From contig NC_092564.1 of the NCBI RefSeq assembly GCF_037975245.1, forward strand, positions 1,937,984 to 2,001,983: a stretch of 64,000 nucleotides of DNA. Direction: 5' to 3'. Shown piece after piece: positions 22,709-34,207 of this stretch. The position numbers were made by a program, and so were the translations under genes. Origin of the DNA: Apostichopus japonicus (taxonomy: Eukaryota > Echinodermata > Holothuroidea > Aspidochirotida > Stichopodidae). Position 1 is the stretch's first letter. The number at the start of each line of letters is the position of its first letter. The notes beneath the pieces were generated by a model that worked only from the letters and a program-made list of their open reading frames with translations, did no database searches and was not told the DNA's origin.

Positions 22709-22928
22709 CTTTCAGAGGAACCCAGTACAGATAAAACAATGGAGACGCCTCCTGAGAAAGCTTTGGTTGAAGAGGCGTGAAGATGAGTGAAGATAAGGAG
22801 GAGGATGTTACATCATCATCATCATCTCCAGTCCGTAACACTCAGACACCCCCTGTGAATGATATCAATTCACCTCCCACACCAACTGGAACAGAGCTCA
22901 GGAAACGAGTAACTGACAAATCAAACAG
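22709..22928 (+). CDS. E-Syt linker exon b with frameshift (copy 1)
   Basis: After the acceptor taatttag the frame reads LSEEPSTDKTMETPPEKALV then EEA and TGA (22,778). One base out of frame it continues VKMSEDKEEDVTSSSSSPVR, then a Pro/Thr-rich stretch and TELRKRVTDKSNR to the donor GTTTGA. A Ser/Pro-rich linker ending in [ET]-L-R-x-R-[LV]-T just before the last C2 domain is typical of E-Syt proteins. The exon is 220 nt; 221 nt would satisfy the phases on both sides, so a single base is missing near 22,776. It is missing in both copies of the unit. Confidence 0.65.
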
Positions 22929-23508
22929 GTTTGATGCAACTGTTTATGCACAGAGTACTCAATAGTTCTCATTCTGTATAACAAAGTCACACTGAGTAGC
23001 ATCAAATATATTAGTAGCTTGCCTGTAGAAACATTTATACCATTCGTAGCAGTCTGTAACTCTTTGCATTTAAGATGCGGGTCCAAAATTGTCACGGTGA
23101 CAGGCTGGTAAGGCAATGCCAGCTCTTTGTGACTGTGATTTGGTGAGAAGCAATCCTTGATTGCATTGATATTGAATACAACACTGGCCACTGAAGTGAT
23201 TTTGACAGGAAGGGGACCAGGGGTGGGCACTAAATGGATCTTGTGGGCCTCATGAAAAAGTTTGTACCCACAAGACTCAAGGATGTACCTTACCCTGTAA
23301 AATGGGAATCTTGAATAATAAATGGGCCAAAGCCAAAATTGGTCATCCTCAAATCCCAAAAGTAAAGTTATTTCTCTGGGAGAAATTTATTTTGGGCTCA
23401 TGGCAGTACTAATTAACACTTAAGAGTAAAAAAAAAATAAAAAAATCCGAAAAATTTCGTTATCAGTGATATAGAGGTCGTTGAAATCTAAAAAGATGCG
23501 CACTAGGT

Positions 23509-23878
23509 GCGAGGGACAGAATTTAGTCAAATTGACCTAGCTGAAAATTAGGATGGGTGAGGTAAATTTGGTTTTCTGTAATTTGATGTTCATCTCTAGT
23601 GCAAATTATTCATTGGAAAAGTTTTGAATTTTTTTTGAAGAAAAATGAAGAAAAATAGGAAAAAACGGTTCAAAATTCCGTCCCTCGCATTTTTTGACAC
23701 AATTTTTTTTTTTTGAGAGAGAGGAAATAGTACAGTATGCATAAAAATCTGCAAAGTATCAACTATCAGTGACTTGAACATTTGTAGTGATGAAAGAAAC
23801 TGAACAAAAATATGAATGGTGCATTATGGGTAATCAACATTTTCGCGAGGGACGGAATTCAGTGCGAGGGACGGAATT
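23509..23878. repeat. GCGAGGGACGGAATT motif cluster with inverted copy (copy 1)
   Basis: Four occurrences: 23,509 (one mismatch, +), 23,674-23,688 (inverted), 23,845-23,859 and 23,864-23,878 (+). The inverted copy can pair with any of the others. It lies directly upstream of the transposase-like frame and may be part of that element's end. Confidence 0.7.
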
Positions 23879-23934
23879 CTGTTACAGTTTGGTGCTACAC
23901 GTCTGTAGTACTAATCTGTCGCTAATAGAAATAG

Positions 23935-24357
23935 TTGGCAGAACATACGCGTAAATTTCAACGACACAACTATAGCAGAATTCGACAGCATGCTGAACTT
24001 GCAAAGTTGAAGAAGGCACTTCCAGGAACAAACAGTGCTATCATCCAAGTGGACTTCAGCGAGAACTATGCTACCACCCAAAAGAATGAAATACAGTCGG
24101 CATACTTTGGCCACGAGAATTTCACATTGTACACTGTTTGTGCATGGTACGCTGAAGGTGAGGAAGTGAAGTGCAAAACCTACTGTGTCATCAGTGATTA
24201 CATGTCACATGACAAGTTCTTGGGCTTGCACTTCAATAAAGCTATCATTGCAAAGGTCCAACAGTTTGTTCCAAATCTGGATGAGGTTTACTTTTGGTCC
24301 GATGGCTGTGCTAGTCAATTTAAATCAAAATATTGCTTTAACTTCCTTGCCATCTGT
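23935..24357 (+). pseudogene. DDE-like transposase fragment (copy 1)
   Basis: A 141-codon frame with IQVDFSENYATTQKNEIQSA, then VISDYMSHDKF and YFWSDGCASQFKSKYCFNFL before a stop. The V-D-F-x-E-N and S-D-G-x-x-S-Q-F-K motifs look like the first two acidic positions of an RNase H-fold transposase seen in a protein type common in invertebrate genomes. The domain is cut at a stop where intact relatives continue, and the start is not a convincing N-terminus. I judge it a transposon remnant in the E-Syt intron. Confidence 0.55.
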
Positions 24358-25205
24358 TGAAGTATCACAAATACGCCTTGTAGGCTACATTACCACCCCA
24401 AAGAACCTTAAAGGCTGCAGAAGTTTAACACAATCCCATACATTGTACTATGCAACATGTCACCATCTAGGCTTCCATAGTAGTACCTGGTTGTCTGTCA
24501 TAATCATACTCCACCTTTCACCTGATTCATTTCTCTGGCAGTGTTTCATATGAGATAGCGTTCCCTCTGTCATCGTAAACGGCACAATTTAGCCTTTATT
24601 TAACCTAAATACTTTAACAAACAATAATGGCTTCATCCCAGACTCACATATAAAGTAGACCAACTATTTGTTTTCTATTATGATTATTTCAAGTTTTATT
24701 TAAGAGGGTACTCATTTAGCCAGAGCTAATCTTTAACAATAATGCAAACTAAATAAATAATACCAAAAAAAATCTAGTGAAACTCAAATAGATACAAATT
24801 TAAAACTTTATTAAATACATGAAAGTTCAAGCTAAAATGTTGTAAATTGACTGTGCACAGTAGCTGTAAAAATGGGGTTAGGTGTAGGATCCTAGAGTTA
24901 ATGTTGATTGGAATGGAAATCTTCAGGTCTAAATCGCATCCTCAAAGCATTTTAGCCAAGGTGAAAACGAATGATACTTTGTGAATGCATCTGGCAACGT
25001 TAGAGTGAATGATGTCACCATGACAATGGAGTTGATATTATCTTCGTTTTTTTCTTAACGATGTTTAAATCATTTGTGCACAATGGAATATATAAATACA
25101 GAGAACATTTAGAGCCAAAGCAAGCTTTCAAAAATGTACAACATGTAAGGATGATGGATCAAATATGATTATAGTAGGAAAAATTAGCTTTGAAGAAAAT
25201 CTGGC

Positions 25206-25556
25206 ATGATGACATTATAAATGACATCATAGATGACATTATACATGACATCATAGATGACATCATTAGATGACATAGATGACATCATTAGATGACATCA
25301 TAGATGACATCATTGATGACATCATTAGATGACATTATTAGATGACATCATAGATGACATCATTGATGACATCATTAGATGAAATCATAGATAACATCAA
25401 AGATGAAATCATAGATGACATCATAGATGACATCATTATATGACATCATAGATGACATCATTGATGACATCATAGGTGCCATTATAGGTGACATCATAGA
25501 TGACATCATTAGATGACATTATTAGATGACATCATTAGATGACATCATAGATGACT
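25206..25556. repeat. ATGACATCAT(T)AG short tandem array (copy 1)
   Basis: Around 27 units of 12-14 bp, each with TGACATCA, one base from the CRE palindrome TGACGTCA. It lies in the E-Syt intron and recurs at 55,070-55,420. Confidence 0.9.
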
Positions 25557-28500
25557 TCCTGTGATCAGGTTTCTGAAGGAAAGGAGAGTTAAGCCAGTCA
25601 AAATAGTTAACATTCTATCAATCCTATCTGGAATTAGGATATTAGGAAGGTATATTGAGAAGGAGTTTTCTTCAACTAACAACGTGGAATATTTTTTCTC
25701 TTGAGACATCTTGCATTGCTTGCTCTCAAAACACCACTGTTTGCTGATAATTGTAAGGTTTTGTGTTAGCTGTATTCATCGTTATCATGTTATGCAACGT
25801 GATTTAAGCTGCTTTAATTACATTTATACAACAATGCATAGAATTCTTCTGTATATAACAACTTCTTTTATTTTGGTATCATATCATAAACAAAAATATA
25901 TGCTGGTTCTGTGTGCTTTCTTCTCTGTCTCACCAAATTCCTCGCTAAATGCTTCCCTCTGCTTTGGTATGTTCAGTTCAATTAACAGCCTCCTTTCTGT
26001 GTTTGAAAGCATCATTGTTCTTTGTTTGTATCATTCCTGTTGCTCAGATGTCATTTTATTAATTGCTTTTATCTGTTGTAACTGTCATGTACTGTTATCT
26101 ATGATATGCTGTCAATTTGCAATAATTCTGTTTAAAACCAACCATTGTTTCTGTTCAATTTTTGCCAAGTAGACAAGAAAAATTGAATTGATATTCAAGA
26201 AATTCAATGAAAACTGACAAATTCATGAGTTTTATCACTGAGGCGTGAAAAAACAGAAGTGTTTATTAAATAGTTATCACTGGCAGAGTGGGATTGCAGT
26301 ATTCAAGTTGGAGATATTATTGTAGGCATTTGGAACACTATATTTTTGCTTGTGCTCATGTTTAACAAGCACATAAATGTTTTTGAGAGAGCATTTTGTT
26401 TTAGAACATTGTGTTTTTATAGTATTATTCAGAAAACCATTATTGTATACTTACAGTATGGAAAAGCAATAAGTTTATGCAACTGTTCTGACAAAATAAG
26501 TATTGTTGAGAAACCTCATTACAGTTTGTGAGATGGTAAAATTGATCATCTCCTTAGATGTCACTGAATATTAAACGGATTAATTTTGTTAACTTACTAA
26601 TCACATCTATGATCAGACTCTGTCAAAACCACTGTTGCAATGACATGACCTGTACCTGACCTTTACCTAGATGTGTCAAGATTCAAATAATCATGTTCAA
26701 TCATATTCTATTCTTGTAGTAGTTGGAATCATTCCATGAACAACCAACTGGAACGCCAAAGCTTTTATATATAGGATTCAATAAATTAAACTCACTGCCT
26801 TCTTTCCCTTCTGTATCATAGCCAGGAAATGTTTAACGTTAATCTGATCTTTCACTTTGTGTGACAAATCGGGTACTGTATAACAGGAAAAGATATTATA
26901 ATTTATCATCCGCGGTTACAATAATTTGTCCTTAATGTTGAACTTCTGCCTTCAGGGTTTTTCTTTGGTTTTTCTTTGTTAGTTCCATTAAAATTTAAAT
27001 GATTAATCCAACTTGCATTTAGCTTCAAGGTTAAATCGTGGGACAATGAATTTGAATTGAATTAAAAAACTTGAATTAAATTGAAGAAATGATACAATGA
27101 GAGTGAGTATTCATGCTACCAAATACATGATTCAGATTTAAGTCTCCTTGGGTTTATATATATGGATCAAATAAGGCCTTGAATCCAACCAGTGTGGTAA
27201 TTGCCTTTTCAAGAGATGTTCAAGTTTTTTATGTTGTAACCTTATAAATAATATCTTGTTGTAGTTTAGAAGCTAACAGCTTTGTATTCTCAGCTCTGCT
27301 TTGCCCTTCTTCAGCTTTGTTTTTGTTTGCAATCCTTTTGTTTCATTATTGTTTGACTATCCTCTTTCCTTAAAGTACTATTGTTTTTCAACCTGTTTTC
27401 CTATTGTGTTATACTAACCATGCATGTTCCCTGTCAGCTGTTCAATATACAGTCAAAGTTAACAACAAGGTCAACAGATATTTTGGTCTTCTTTTATCTC
27501 GTCATTTTTACTGCTATTGTCTTTTGTCTATTGTCTTTTGTCTTTTGTTTTGTTTTTGTACAGCTTGTGCTTGCTTTGCTTTTCATTTCATACTTCTAAC
27601 ATTAACATCGCTGTAATTTAATATATTATACTTTTCAAACATGTATGAAGCATCACCATATTGTCTGGTTGTGTCTAACATAGTAAACTGAAATAGAAAG
27701 TAAGCTTTCTCCTTGTCGCGCGATAACAAAAACATGTGTTAGTAGCTTTTCCTATCGATCGGGGGTGTGTTTCATTTAGTAGTCAAGAAATAGTTTTGTT
27801 TGCGTTTCATATGTACACAAACAAGGAGAGTCATATGTATGGTTCAGTGATATTCATCTGTTTCGATATGAATTATCTCAGATTATTAAAGGGGTAGTGT
27901 CTATGAAATACCAGTGGTCATGCTTCGTGAAAGTGATCCTGGAAACTGAATTGATGGAACATTTGCAAGTAATAGCATTGGGGTTGGTACAGTTTATTAT
28001 TTGGGCCATTCATACTTCAGCTTTGCGAGACAGGTTGGAGTGGGGGACAGGTTGGATTGGGAGAGGGTCTAATTATGGTCATCAAACGGTTTGGGTGGGA
28101 TATGAGCCGAGAAGTGGAAGACAAGATTTAGAAGTGGAGACTAACCTTTCTGCTTAAACAGTGATTTTTTAATAAATATGTGTTTGTTGTTTATTAAATG
28201 TTCAGTCAATGTACAATCAAATGACATAGGTTGGTAAGGAAAAGTTTTCAAAACACGGTGTTAGATGAAGATGTTTTTGTTTTATGAGATGTGGCTGGGG
28301 GGCGGGGGGGGGGGGGACAGGTGGGAAGGATGGATGTGTGTGACATAGAACAAAAACTGTAGCTATTCATATCAAAGAAACAAGTTAGAATTTGAAATAA
28401 TCACTTTGGAAGCAGCCTCTGTTCATAATTTCATTTTTTTCATTTTTTTTTTTTACCGTTAAAATGTTGAACCATTTATGACCAGCCAAACCCCAACAGC

Positions 28501-28577
28501 CTACATCTAAGATGTACTGTGTGTAGTTATGTTAGGCTTTGTGTACATAACATCTTCACCTTTGTATTTTTATTCAG

Positions 28578-28661
28578 TGATCCCTCTGCCAGTGGTAAAA
28601 TACAGCTGACGTTAAACTTTGACGAGAAGAACCAACTATCAGTGACAGTCCATAAAGCACT
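28578..28661 (+). CDS. Extended synaptotagmin, last C2 domain exon 1 (copy 1)
   Basis: The acceptor tattcag is followed by SDPSASGKIQLTLNFDEKNQ then LSVTVHKA and two bases of Leu. G-K-I-Q-L-T-L plus L-x-V-x-V-H-x-A is the opening of the C-terminal C2 domain of E-Syt2/3-type proteins. Phase 2 on entry matches the end of exon b (N-S junction). The donor is GTTAGT. It splices over the Harbinger-like element to 30,312. Confidence 0.85.
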
Positions 28662-28709
28662 GTTAGTTCATTTTTTCTCTTGGTTTGGTGTGTTGTTGTC
28701 AATGATTAG

Positions 28710-29775
28710 ACTCCGGTCACAGGTACATTTTTTCAGACATAACGATGGTCCGACCATGGTACGGTATGCGTGTGACCGCTCTCTACTATGGTCTGACCAT
28801 CGTCCGACCATCGTCCACTAAAGATGGTAATAAGCATCATTAGCCCCGAATTAAGCATGGTCCGACCATCGTTAGCAGGAAGAACCATGCGTGTGACTGC
28901 AATTGCGTTATACGACTATGCATTTTAGCATTAACACTGATCGCTGGAAATCCAGATTTCAATCCCTTGACATAGCGACGCGTGCCTAGATACATACGAT
29001 GTAAACAACACAAACCTGCAATGCACTGCATACTGTACACTAATACATGAACTGTACATACACACGTACGGTTTCTACCACAAAACAACACAACAGTCAA
29101 CACTCCGGACAATTGGACAAGACAACTCGCAATGGCGGCCACAGCTCCCGGTAAAACCTGGGAGGAACAAGAAGTCCTGACACTCATTGATATATTTTTG
29201 GGGAAGAAGATACAGAGTATGGTGGACAACACCGTCAGGAATAAGAAGGTGTTTTGGAAGTGCGGGAGATGATGGCGAAAGAGGGATACGAACGGACGCA
29301 TACGGAGATTAGGGCCAAAGTCAACAATTTAAAGAGCTGGTATCCATTATATTTCGCTGTGTTTTAGGAATGAATATGCGTCTACACGCTCTCCGTCGGC
29401 GAACAGCAGCTTCTTGTCTTTGCAGGAATGCTGCTTCCAATATGTGACGCCTCCTTCGTAATACAAATCTCATAAGAATCAATGCGCTACGGCAAAGTGA
29501 GCTTCCATAGCCATCATTTACTACTTACAACTAAAAACCCTGCGAAACATCATCAAAACCGTGACCCTTGACCGACCCAATGCAACTGCGCATGATAGCT
29601 TTGCGAAAGCATAATTAACTCACTGATGCATGTGTCCGCAAAATAACTATCGTCCGAATATAGTACAATTAGTCGTGTGAGTACGCGTGACCGCTACCGT
29701 AGTTAGTTTAATATGGTCGGACTATAGTTAAGAAACGATGGTTGGAAGATGCAATTTTATACGTGTGACCGGGGT
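28710..29775 (+). mobile_element. Harbinger-like element with Myb/SANT relic (copy 1)
   Basis: The element is 1,066 bp. The left end ACTCCGGTCACAGGTA and right end TACGTGTGACCGGGGT form imperfect terminal inverted repeats. Both sides are flanked by ATTAG (705-709 and 776-780 of the respective blocks). Subterminal regions repeat ATGGTCCGACCAT-type palindromes. It encloses a broken Myb/SANT-like gene, the accessory protein typical of PIF/Harbinger elements, and no transposase. It sits in an intron of E-Syt. Confidence 0.7.
29132..29367 (+). pseudogene. Myb/SANT-like DNA-binding domain, frameshifted (copy 1)
   Basis: From ATG 29,132 the frame reads MAATAPGKTWEEQEVLTLID, then a helix to NKKVFWKC, and hits TGA at 29,270. 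One base out of frame it continues EMMAKEGYERTHTEIRAKVN and NLKSWYPLYFAVF-stop. The W-x-x-x-E start, V-F-W and K-V-N-N-L-K-x-x-Y end fit the trihelix/Myb-SANT domain of Harbinger accessory proteins. One missing base breaks it. The A1 copy at the window start is more decayed. Confidence 0.6.
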
Positions 29776-30311
29776 ATTAGTTATAAGTAATAATGTTCAC
29801 ACCCTTTCTATATCAATACATTGTACAACCTGCTGGGGTTTGGTGTTACATGATTCCTAAATTAACTTTACATGGTTGAGAATATAATAAAAGAGTCAAT
29901 TGAAAATGTAGTTACCCTCATAGGTTTTTTTTTTCTTTATGTGAAAAAGGAAACACAAATGAAACTGGTTTTGTGAAATAGAGCTGTACTAGCCAGCTAT
30001 GATGAAAGTGTACTGTAGTTTAATGGCAGCAGCCTACATAAATCCAACAAATCCTCCCAAAAAAGGGCTTTTCTGTGCCTTTCTTAGAGTTTTTTATCTT
30101 GAAATGTGTATTCAGTAATATATCTGGTATCAACCAACAAATTCCTCTCAAAGTGGTAATGGTATTCCTATTATTTGTATTTCTCTCCAAAAGATATTAA
30201 CCAAACGTTTAGGTACAGTTAGTCTATAAATTGTATACACTGCGGCTACATTAAATTTGACATTTCTGACTGGAGTTTATGATATCATGTTTGATTGCAC
30301 CCTCTCTACAG

Positions 30312-30446
30312 GGGTCTACCATTAGAGGATGCCCACCATCCCCCGGACCCTTACGTCAGGATCTACCTGCTCCCAGATAAGAGCAAGTCTGGCAAGAGGA
30401 AGACAGATGTGATCAAGGAGACGAGAGATGCAACATATGATGAGAT
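30312..30446 (+). CDS. Extended synaptotagmin, last C2 domain exon 2 (A2 copy)
   Basis: Same exon as 1,080-1,214. Completes Leu and reads GLPLEDAHHPPDPYVRIY, LLPDKSKSGKRKTDVIKETR, DATYDE. Acceptor ctacag, donor GTGAGA. Sequence is fully open and in phase with 28,578-28,661 and 31,252-31,357. Confidence 0.85.
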
Positions 30447-31251
30447 GTGAGAATCAAATCATTTTACACCCCCCCCCCCCAAAAAAAAGAAACATGCCAT
30501 ATTAAGGTCTGCAAGCAGAACCCAAACAAATATAAATGTGGTATTACATGTGTGAAAGGGTTCATATAGGCCCCTTTGACCTTAGGGGCACACCTTGGCC
30601 CAGGCATAATTTCTCTATTGGGTAATCCGGCAATGATTGTACCCTCACGGTATCCTGCCCTACTAAATATATTATGTAGGTATTTAGAAAAGTCATTTGA
30701 TTTGAATTGTAATATGTTCTCGTTTTCCTCTGTGTTTGTTCACGGTCATTGGAAAACGTTTGCCCTGAAGAAGTCTCATACATTTATGTTACTGTGTTAA
30801 AAGTTGATAACATTGATTCGATTACTCAACAATGCTTACATGACAAGTGGCTCTATAACAGATATTTAATCAGGCAATCTAGCCCCCACCTCCTACCACC
30901 CATCAACATTGATTATATCACCCCTGACCCCTCTCCCATCATCTCCACCCCCCCCCCTTACCATCAAGGCATGAACTGTGGATAAAGTTAAGTGTTGATC
31001 CTGTTGGTGCTAATTTTGAAACTGATGGGCACTTCTTGGGATTATGGAATGTTCATCCCATTGACAGTTATGTCCAAAGTACGGACAACAAAACAATGAA
31101 AGTGCTAGTTTATGTCAGTATGGCTTTTTTCTTTAATATGCCGGTATCTGTGCTTTGTCATCTCATTCAGTTCAATGTTACAGTAAACCAGGTCAGTGAC
31201 CTCTAGACAGAGTATCACTCCTTTTTCTTGTTTCCATTTTATATTCGTCAG

Positions 31252-31357
31252 ATTTGTGTTTCCCTGTAAAAGAGCTGACCTTTCTGACCGGACGCTGGAC
31301 ATTGCAGTCAAGAATGATTCGTCATTTATGGCTTTGTCGAATCCACTTCTTGGAAAG
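31252..31357 (+). CDS. Extended synaptotagmin, last C2 domain exon 3 (A2 copy)
   Basis: Identical in protein to the A1 exon at 2,037-2,142 (R-T-L-D-I-A-V-K-N, N-P-L-L-G-K). Acceptor ttcgtcag, donor gtacga. Confidence 0.85.
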
Positions 31358-31963
31358 GTACGATCAAGATCTCTTTATGTCACAAACTTTGTTCGTTTTT
31401 TTTGGAAAATATTTTTGAAAAAAGATGAGCGATACGACAGGGAAATTCAAAGCAATCACATTTTCCTTGTAGCTTAAAAATAGTAATAATAATAATAATT
31501 TATTTTATAAAGCGTAAAATCCACAAAAGTGCTCTAAAACGCTATGTAACAGTAAAAAAAATATATGACACATAATATGTAGTAAAACTGCAGAATAAAA
31601 TACAATCAAACTTGACCAAATGTTGAGGATTTTCTTTTGATTGTCTGACTTACAAGAGTCAGTGAAAAAAAAATCATAAATACTTTACAACAATGCTTAA
31701 GTTGCATGTAGATATTAGTTATGGATATTTGTAGCTTTGGCCTGTGGATAGTAGTTCTTATTCCATCAAGGATTCATACTCCCATCTTGATGCTTAGTTC
31801 TGCTAAGGGTCTTCTTTGACGTTTTAAGTTCAGTTATTAACAACCTAAGCATGAAAATAAATTTTACCATCAACATTCCTCAGCATGATGACATATTTAT
31901 AGTGCAATCATTTCATACTTATTTCCCATCAACCTTTCCAAGCCCTATCCAAGCCCTTCTTAA

Positions 31964-32573
31964 AGCAGCATTTAGCGTCCTCTCCTATGATTTTTCTCAA
32001 CCTCACTGACTCCACTATGCCATAACTGCATACATAACTAGCTTGTCTATTTAAATCTTACTTCAAATGGTGGCATAAAAGTCGAAAAATTTGCAACTTT
32101 CAACTTTGTTTTTCTCCAAGATATTTTCCGTTGGGATCCCATTAAACCTCGCCCATAATATGAATATTTAAACACTACGAACGTCATTGACCAATACGTA
32201 ATACAGCACCATGTTTGATTTGTGTACAGTCTATATGGCAGTTGTACCAGGGAGTTCCATAACAACTCCCTGGTCGTACCAACGCAAAGTCTTGAATCTA
32301 TTTTTAGCAACGGCTCGTAACTAAAACTGCATCTCTGATTGGTTGAATTCACACTAGTGGATTTGGGGGAACTGTATGCGATTAATTTTAAATGTGGAAT
32401 TTGTCGTGGACACTTTTCTCATTATCTGCAAATATCCTTAATTACTCGCCAATTAACGTTGTTGGCAGGGAAAAACTTGGCTAATATCCTAGTTTGCTGT
32501 TTTGTGATTGATGTAAAAAACTTGATGGACATATCAAAAAGTAGAAAATGGCAACCAAACACAAAATGCTGCT
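31964..32573. mobile_element. TTAA-flanked MITE, 610 bp (A2 copy)
   Basis: Bounded by TTAA at 31,960-31,963 and 32,574-32,577, with inverted ends AGCAGCATTT and AAATGCTGCT. The A1 homologue has an uninterrupted CTTCTTAAAAGTCC at about 2,741-2,754, so this is a clean filled/empty pair. TTAA targets are used by piggyBac and Kolobok-type transposases. An internal ACCAGGGAGTT...AACTCCCTGGT hairpin lies near 32,247-32,275. It sits in an E-Syt intron; the 127- and 101-codon frames across it are not genes. Confidence 0.85.
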
Positions 32574-32873
32574 TTAAAGTCCTGACAATGTATCAAGCTA
32601 TCAGTGGTTTCATTTGTAGTAGTATATTGTGTATATCTTCAGTATCTTGTATCTTCATTTGTAGTAGTATCTTGAGTATATCTTCAGTAGTATATCTTCA
32701 TGAATATGCAAGAATTCATTAGCATGTTAAAGACCTAAGACATACTCTGTAGTCTTTGGTTGGTGCAGTTGTATTATTTACTTGGTTGAAACCATGGAAA
32801 CAGCAGTCAGCCGAAACGGTGGACTTATTTGTGCTCTATTTATGTTTTATATATTTAATTTTTTTTGTAACAG

Positions 32874-32923
32874 CTTTCTCTAAATCTTGGCCATCTCGAT
32901 CTTGATGAATCTGTGACAGAATG
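32874..32923 (+). CDS. Extended synaptotagmin, last C2 domain exon 4 (A2 copy)
   Basis: Encodes LSLNLGHLDLDESVTE and the start of Trp; one Asn/His difference from the A1 exon at 2,990. Acceptor tgtaacag, donor GTAAGA. Confidence 0.8.
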
Positions 32924-33524
32924 GTAAGAATTTGATACTTTTTGTCATGTTTCTGTTTTGTTTTCATTTGGTTGTTTGTAAATATTTTCATATTGCATAG
33001 GTTAATAACTGCTTTGCCATTGTTGAAATGCTGTTATTGGTAGCATTTGTTTGATTGTTGCATTTACCAGTGCAAATTAAACAACAGTATGCCGTCTTGC
33101 TATGTCGAGACTTCTCTATTAACTGTTGACCTCATCTTCACAAACTAACATCACTTTTATTTCTGAAAAAGTGCAGAGTGAACGATCAAGAGGGGGTGGC
33201 GGGAGTGGATGGTGAGGCAAGGAAGCTTTAAGTAAATCATTTGAAGTGTGTGTTTTGCAGCAGTTTAGTCTAAAATGGGGCAATCAAGTGTTTAACAACA
33301 TTTGTGTCAAAGTGTGACTCTTATATTCTGTGTTGAGATTTATATTCTAAGGCCAAAATTGACCCACATATTTTTTCCATAATTAGTATAGGGACAGGGT
33401 GGTGCTAAAAATATGCGGGAAAATTCGGGGGGGGGACCTGAAATCTCTGACACGTTGATTATTCTTATATTGAGTTGCAGTATTCTATTTTCTGGAACCT
33501 CAGGTGTTTGAAATTGCTTTGCAT

Positions 33525-33620
33525 ATAATAAATAATAATAATAATATCTATTTATGTAGCGCTTTACATTAAAGAATAATATCAAAGCACTTCTATGGGG
33601 ACTATAGTAAAATCTGACAA
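33525..33620. repeat. (AAT)n with adjoining TTTATGTAGCGC module
   Basis: AATAATAATAATA is followed by TCTATTTATGTAGCGCTTTA, an arrangement seen at ends of dispersed retroelements in marine invertebrates. The A1 homologue is at 3,650-3,740, and related modules with TTATTTTATAAAGCG lie at 31,484 and (degenerate) 2,263. The element family is not identified. Confidence 0.45.
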
Positions 33621-34185
33621 AAAACAAGTATAAGATACAAACAGGTTAAATAAAAGGAATAAAGTAGTCAAAGCAAAATCATAAAAAAAAAAAAAAAAAA
33701 AAGTTAATGAAACTAATATGAATAATATTAAACAGACAAAAACAAGATCAGTCATTAAAGAACATGATAAAAAGATAAGTTTTAAGTTGGGACTTAGTGC
33801 AATCAAAAGTGGGTAAAAAGACAAATTATTTTAACTCAAAAATAAAATGGGGAACGAACCGAAAAGATTTCTGTTTGACTGAGATAAATGTCATGAAGAT
33901 ACCCCATCTTGAGACTGACTTGAATCCTTAATAAAATGTTAACATTTCTATTATCTAAGGCTTTAATAGGTATTAATGAACACCCAAATGTATCACATTA
34001 TGTTTTTTTATATATTTTTTTATTGGCCGTTTAAATATGATAAAATAATGCTGCCTAATGAATAAAACGCATGGGGAATTGGTTCGTATAATAAAAGTCT
34101 AAGGACTAAACCGCAACTGAAAGAGAACTGACTGATCAAGCATGAATTTGAAGAGGTTTGTCTTGTGTTTTTATTTTCTGCACAG

Positions 34186-34207
34186 GTATAACTTGTCTGC
34201 AGAATGA
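34186..34207 (+). CDS. Extended synaptotagmin, short terminal exon (A2 copy)
   Basis: Completes Trp and encodes YNLSAE-TGA after ctgcacag. Differs from the A1 exon only by a silent G/A in the last codon. Confidence 0.75.

Larger units (their letters stand above)
22929..28577. other. E-Syt intron with transposon relics and a satellite (copy 1)
   Basis: A 5.6-kb intron between linker exon b and the first exon of the last C2 domain. It holds an unrecognised 153-codon minus-strand frame (22,898-23,359), a GCGAGGGACGGAATT repeat cluster, a DDE-like transposase fragment, the ATGACATCAT array and G-runs near 28,304. Nothing else is recognised. Confidence 0.6.

Noticed and set aside
22898-23359. 153-codon minus-strand frame overlapping E-Syt exon b
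   Set aside because: No recognised motif; overlaps a better-supported exon on the other strand. Possibly transposon-derived, but I cannot support it.
25206-25556. CRISPR-like array
   Set aside because: Units are 12-14 bp and contiguous with no unique spacers; it is a eukaryotic intronic tandem repeat.
28840-29301. 153-codon minus-strand frame
   Set aside because: Antisense to the Harbinger-like element and its Myb/SANT relic.
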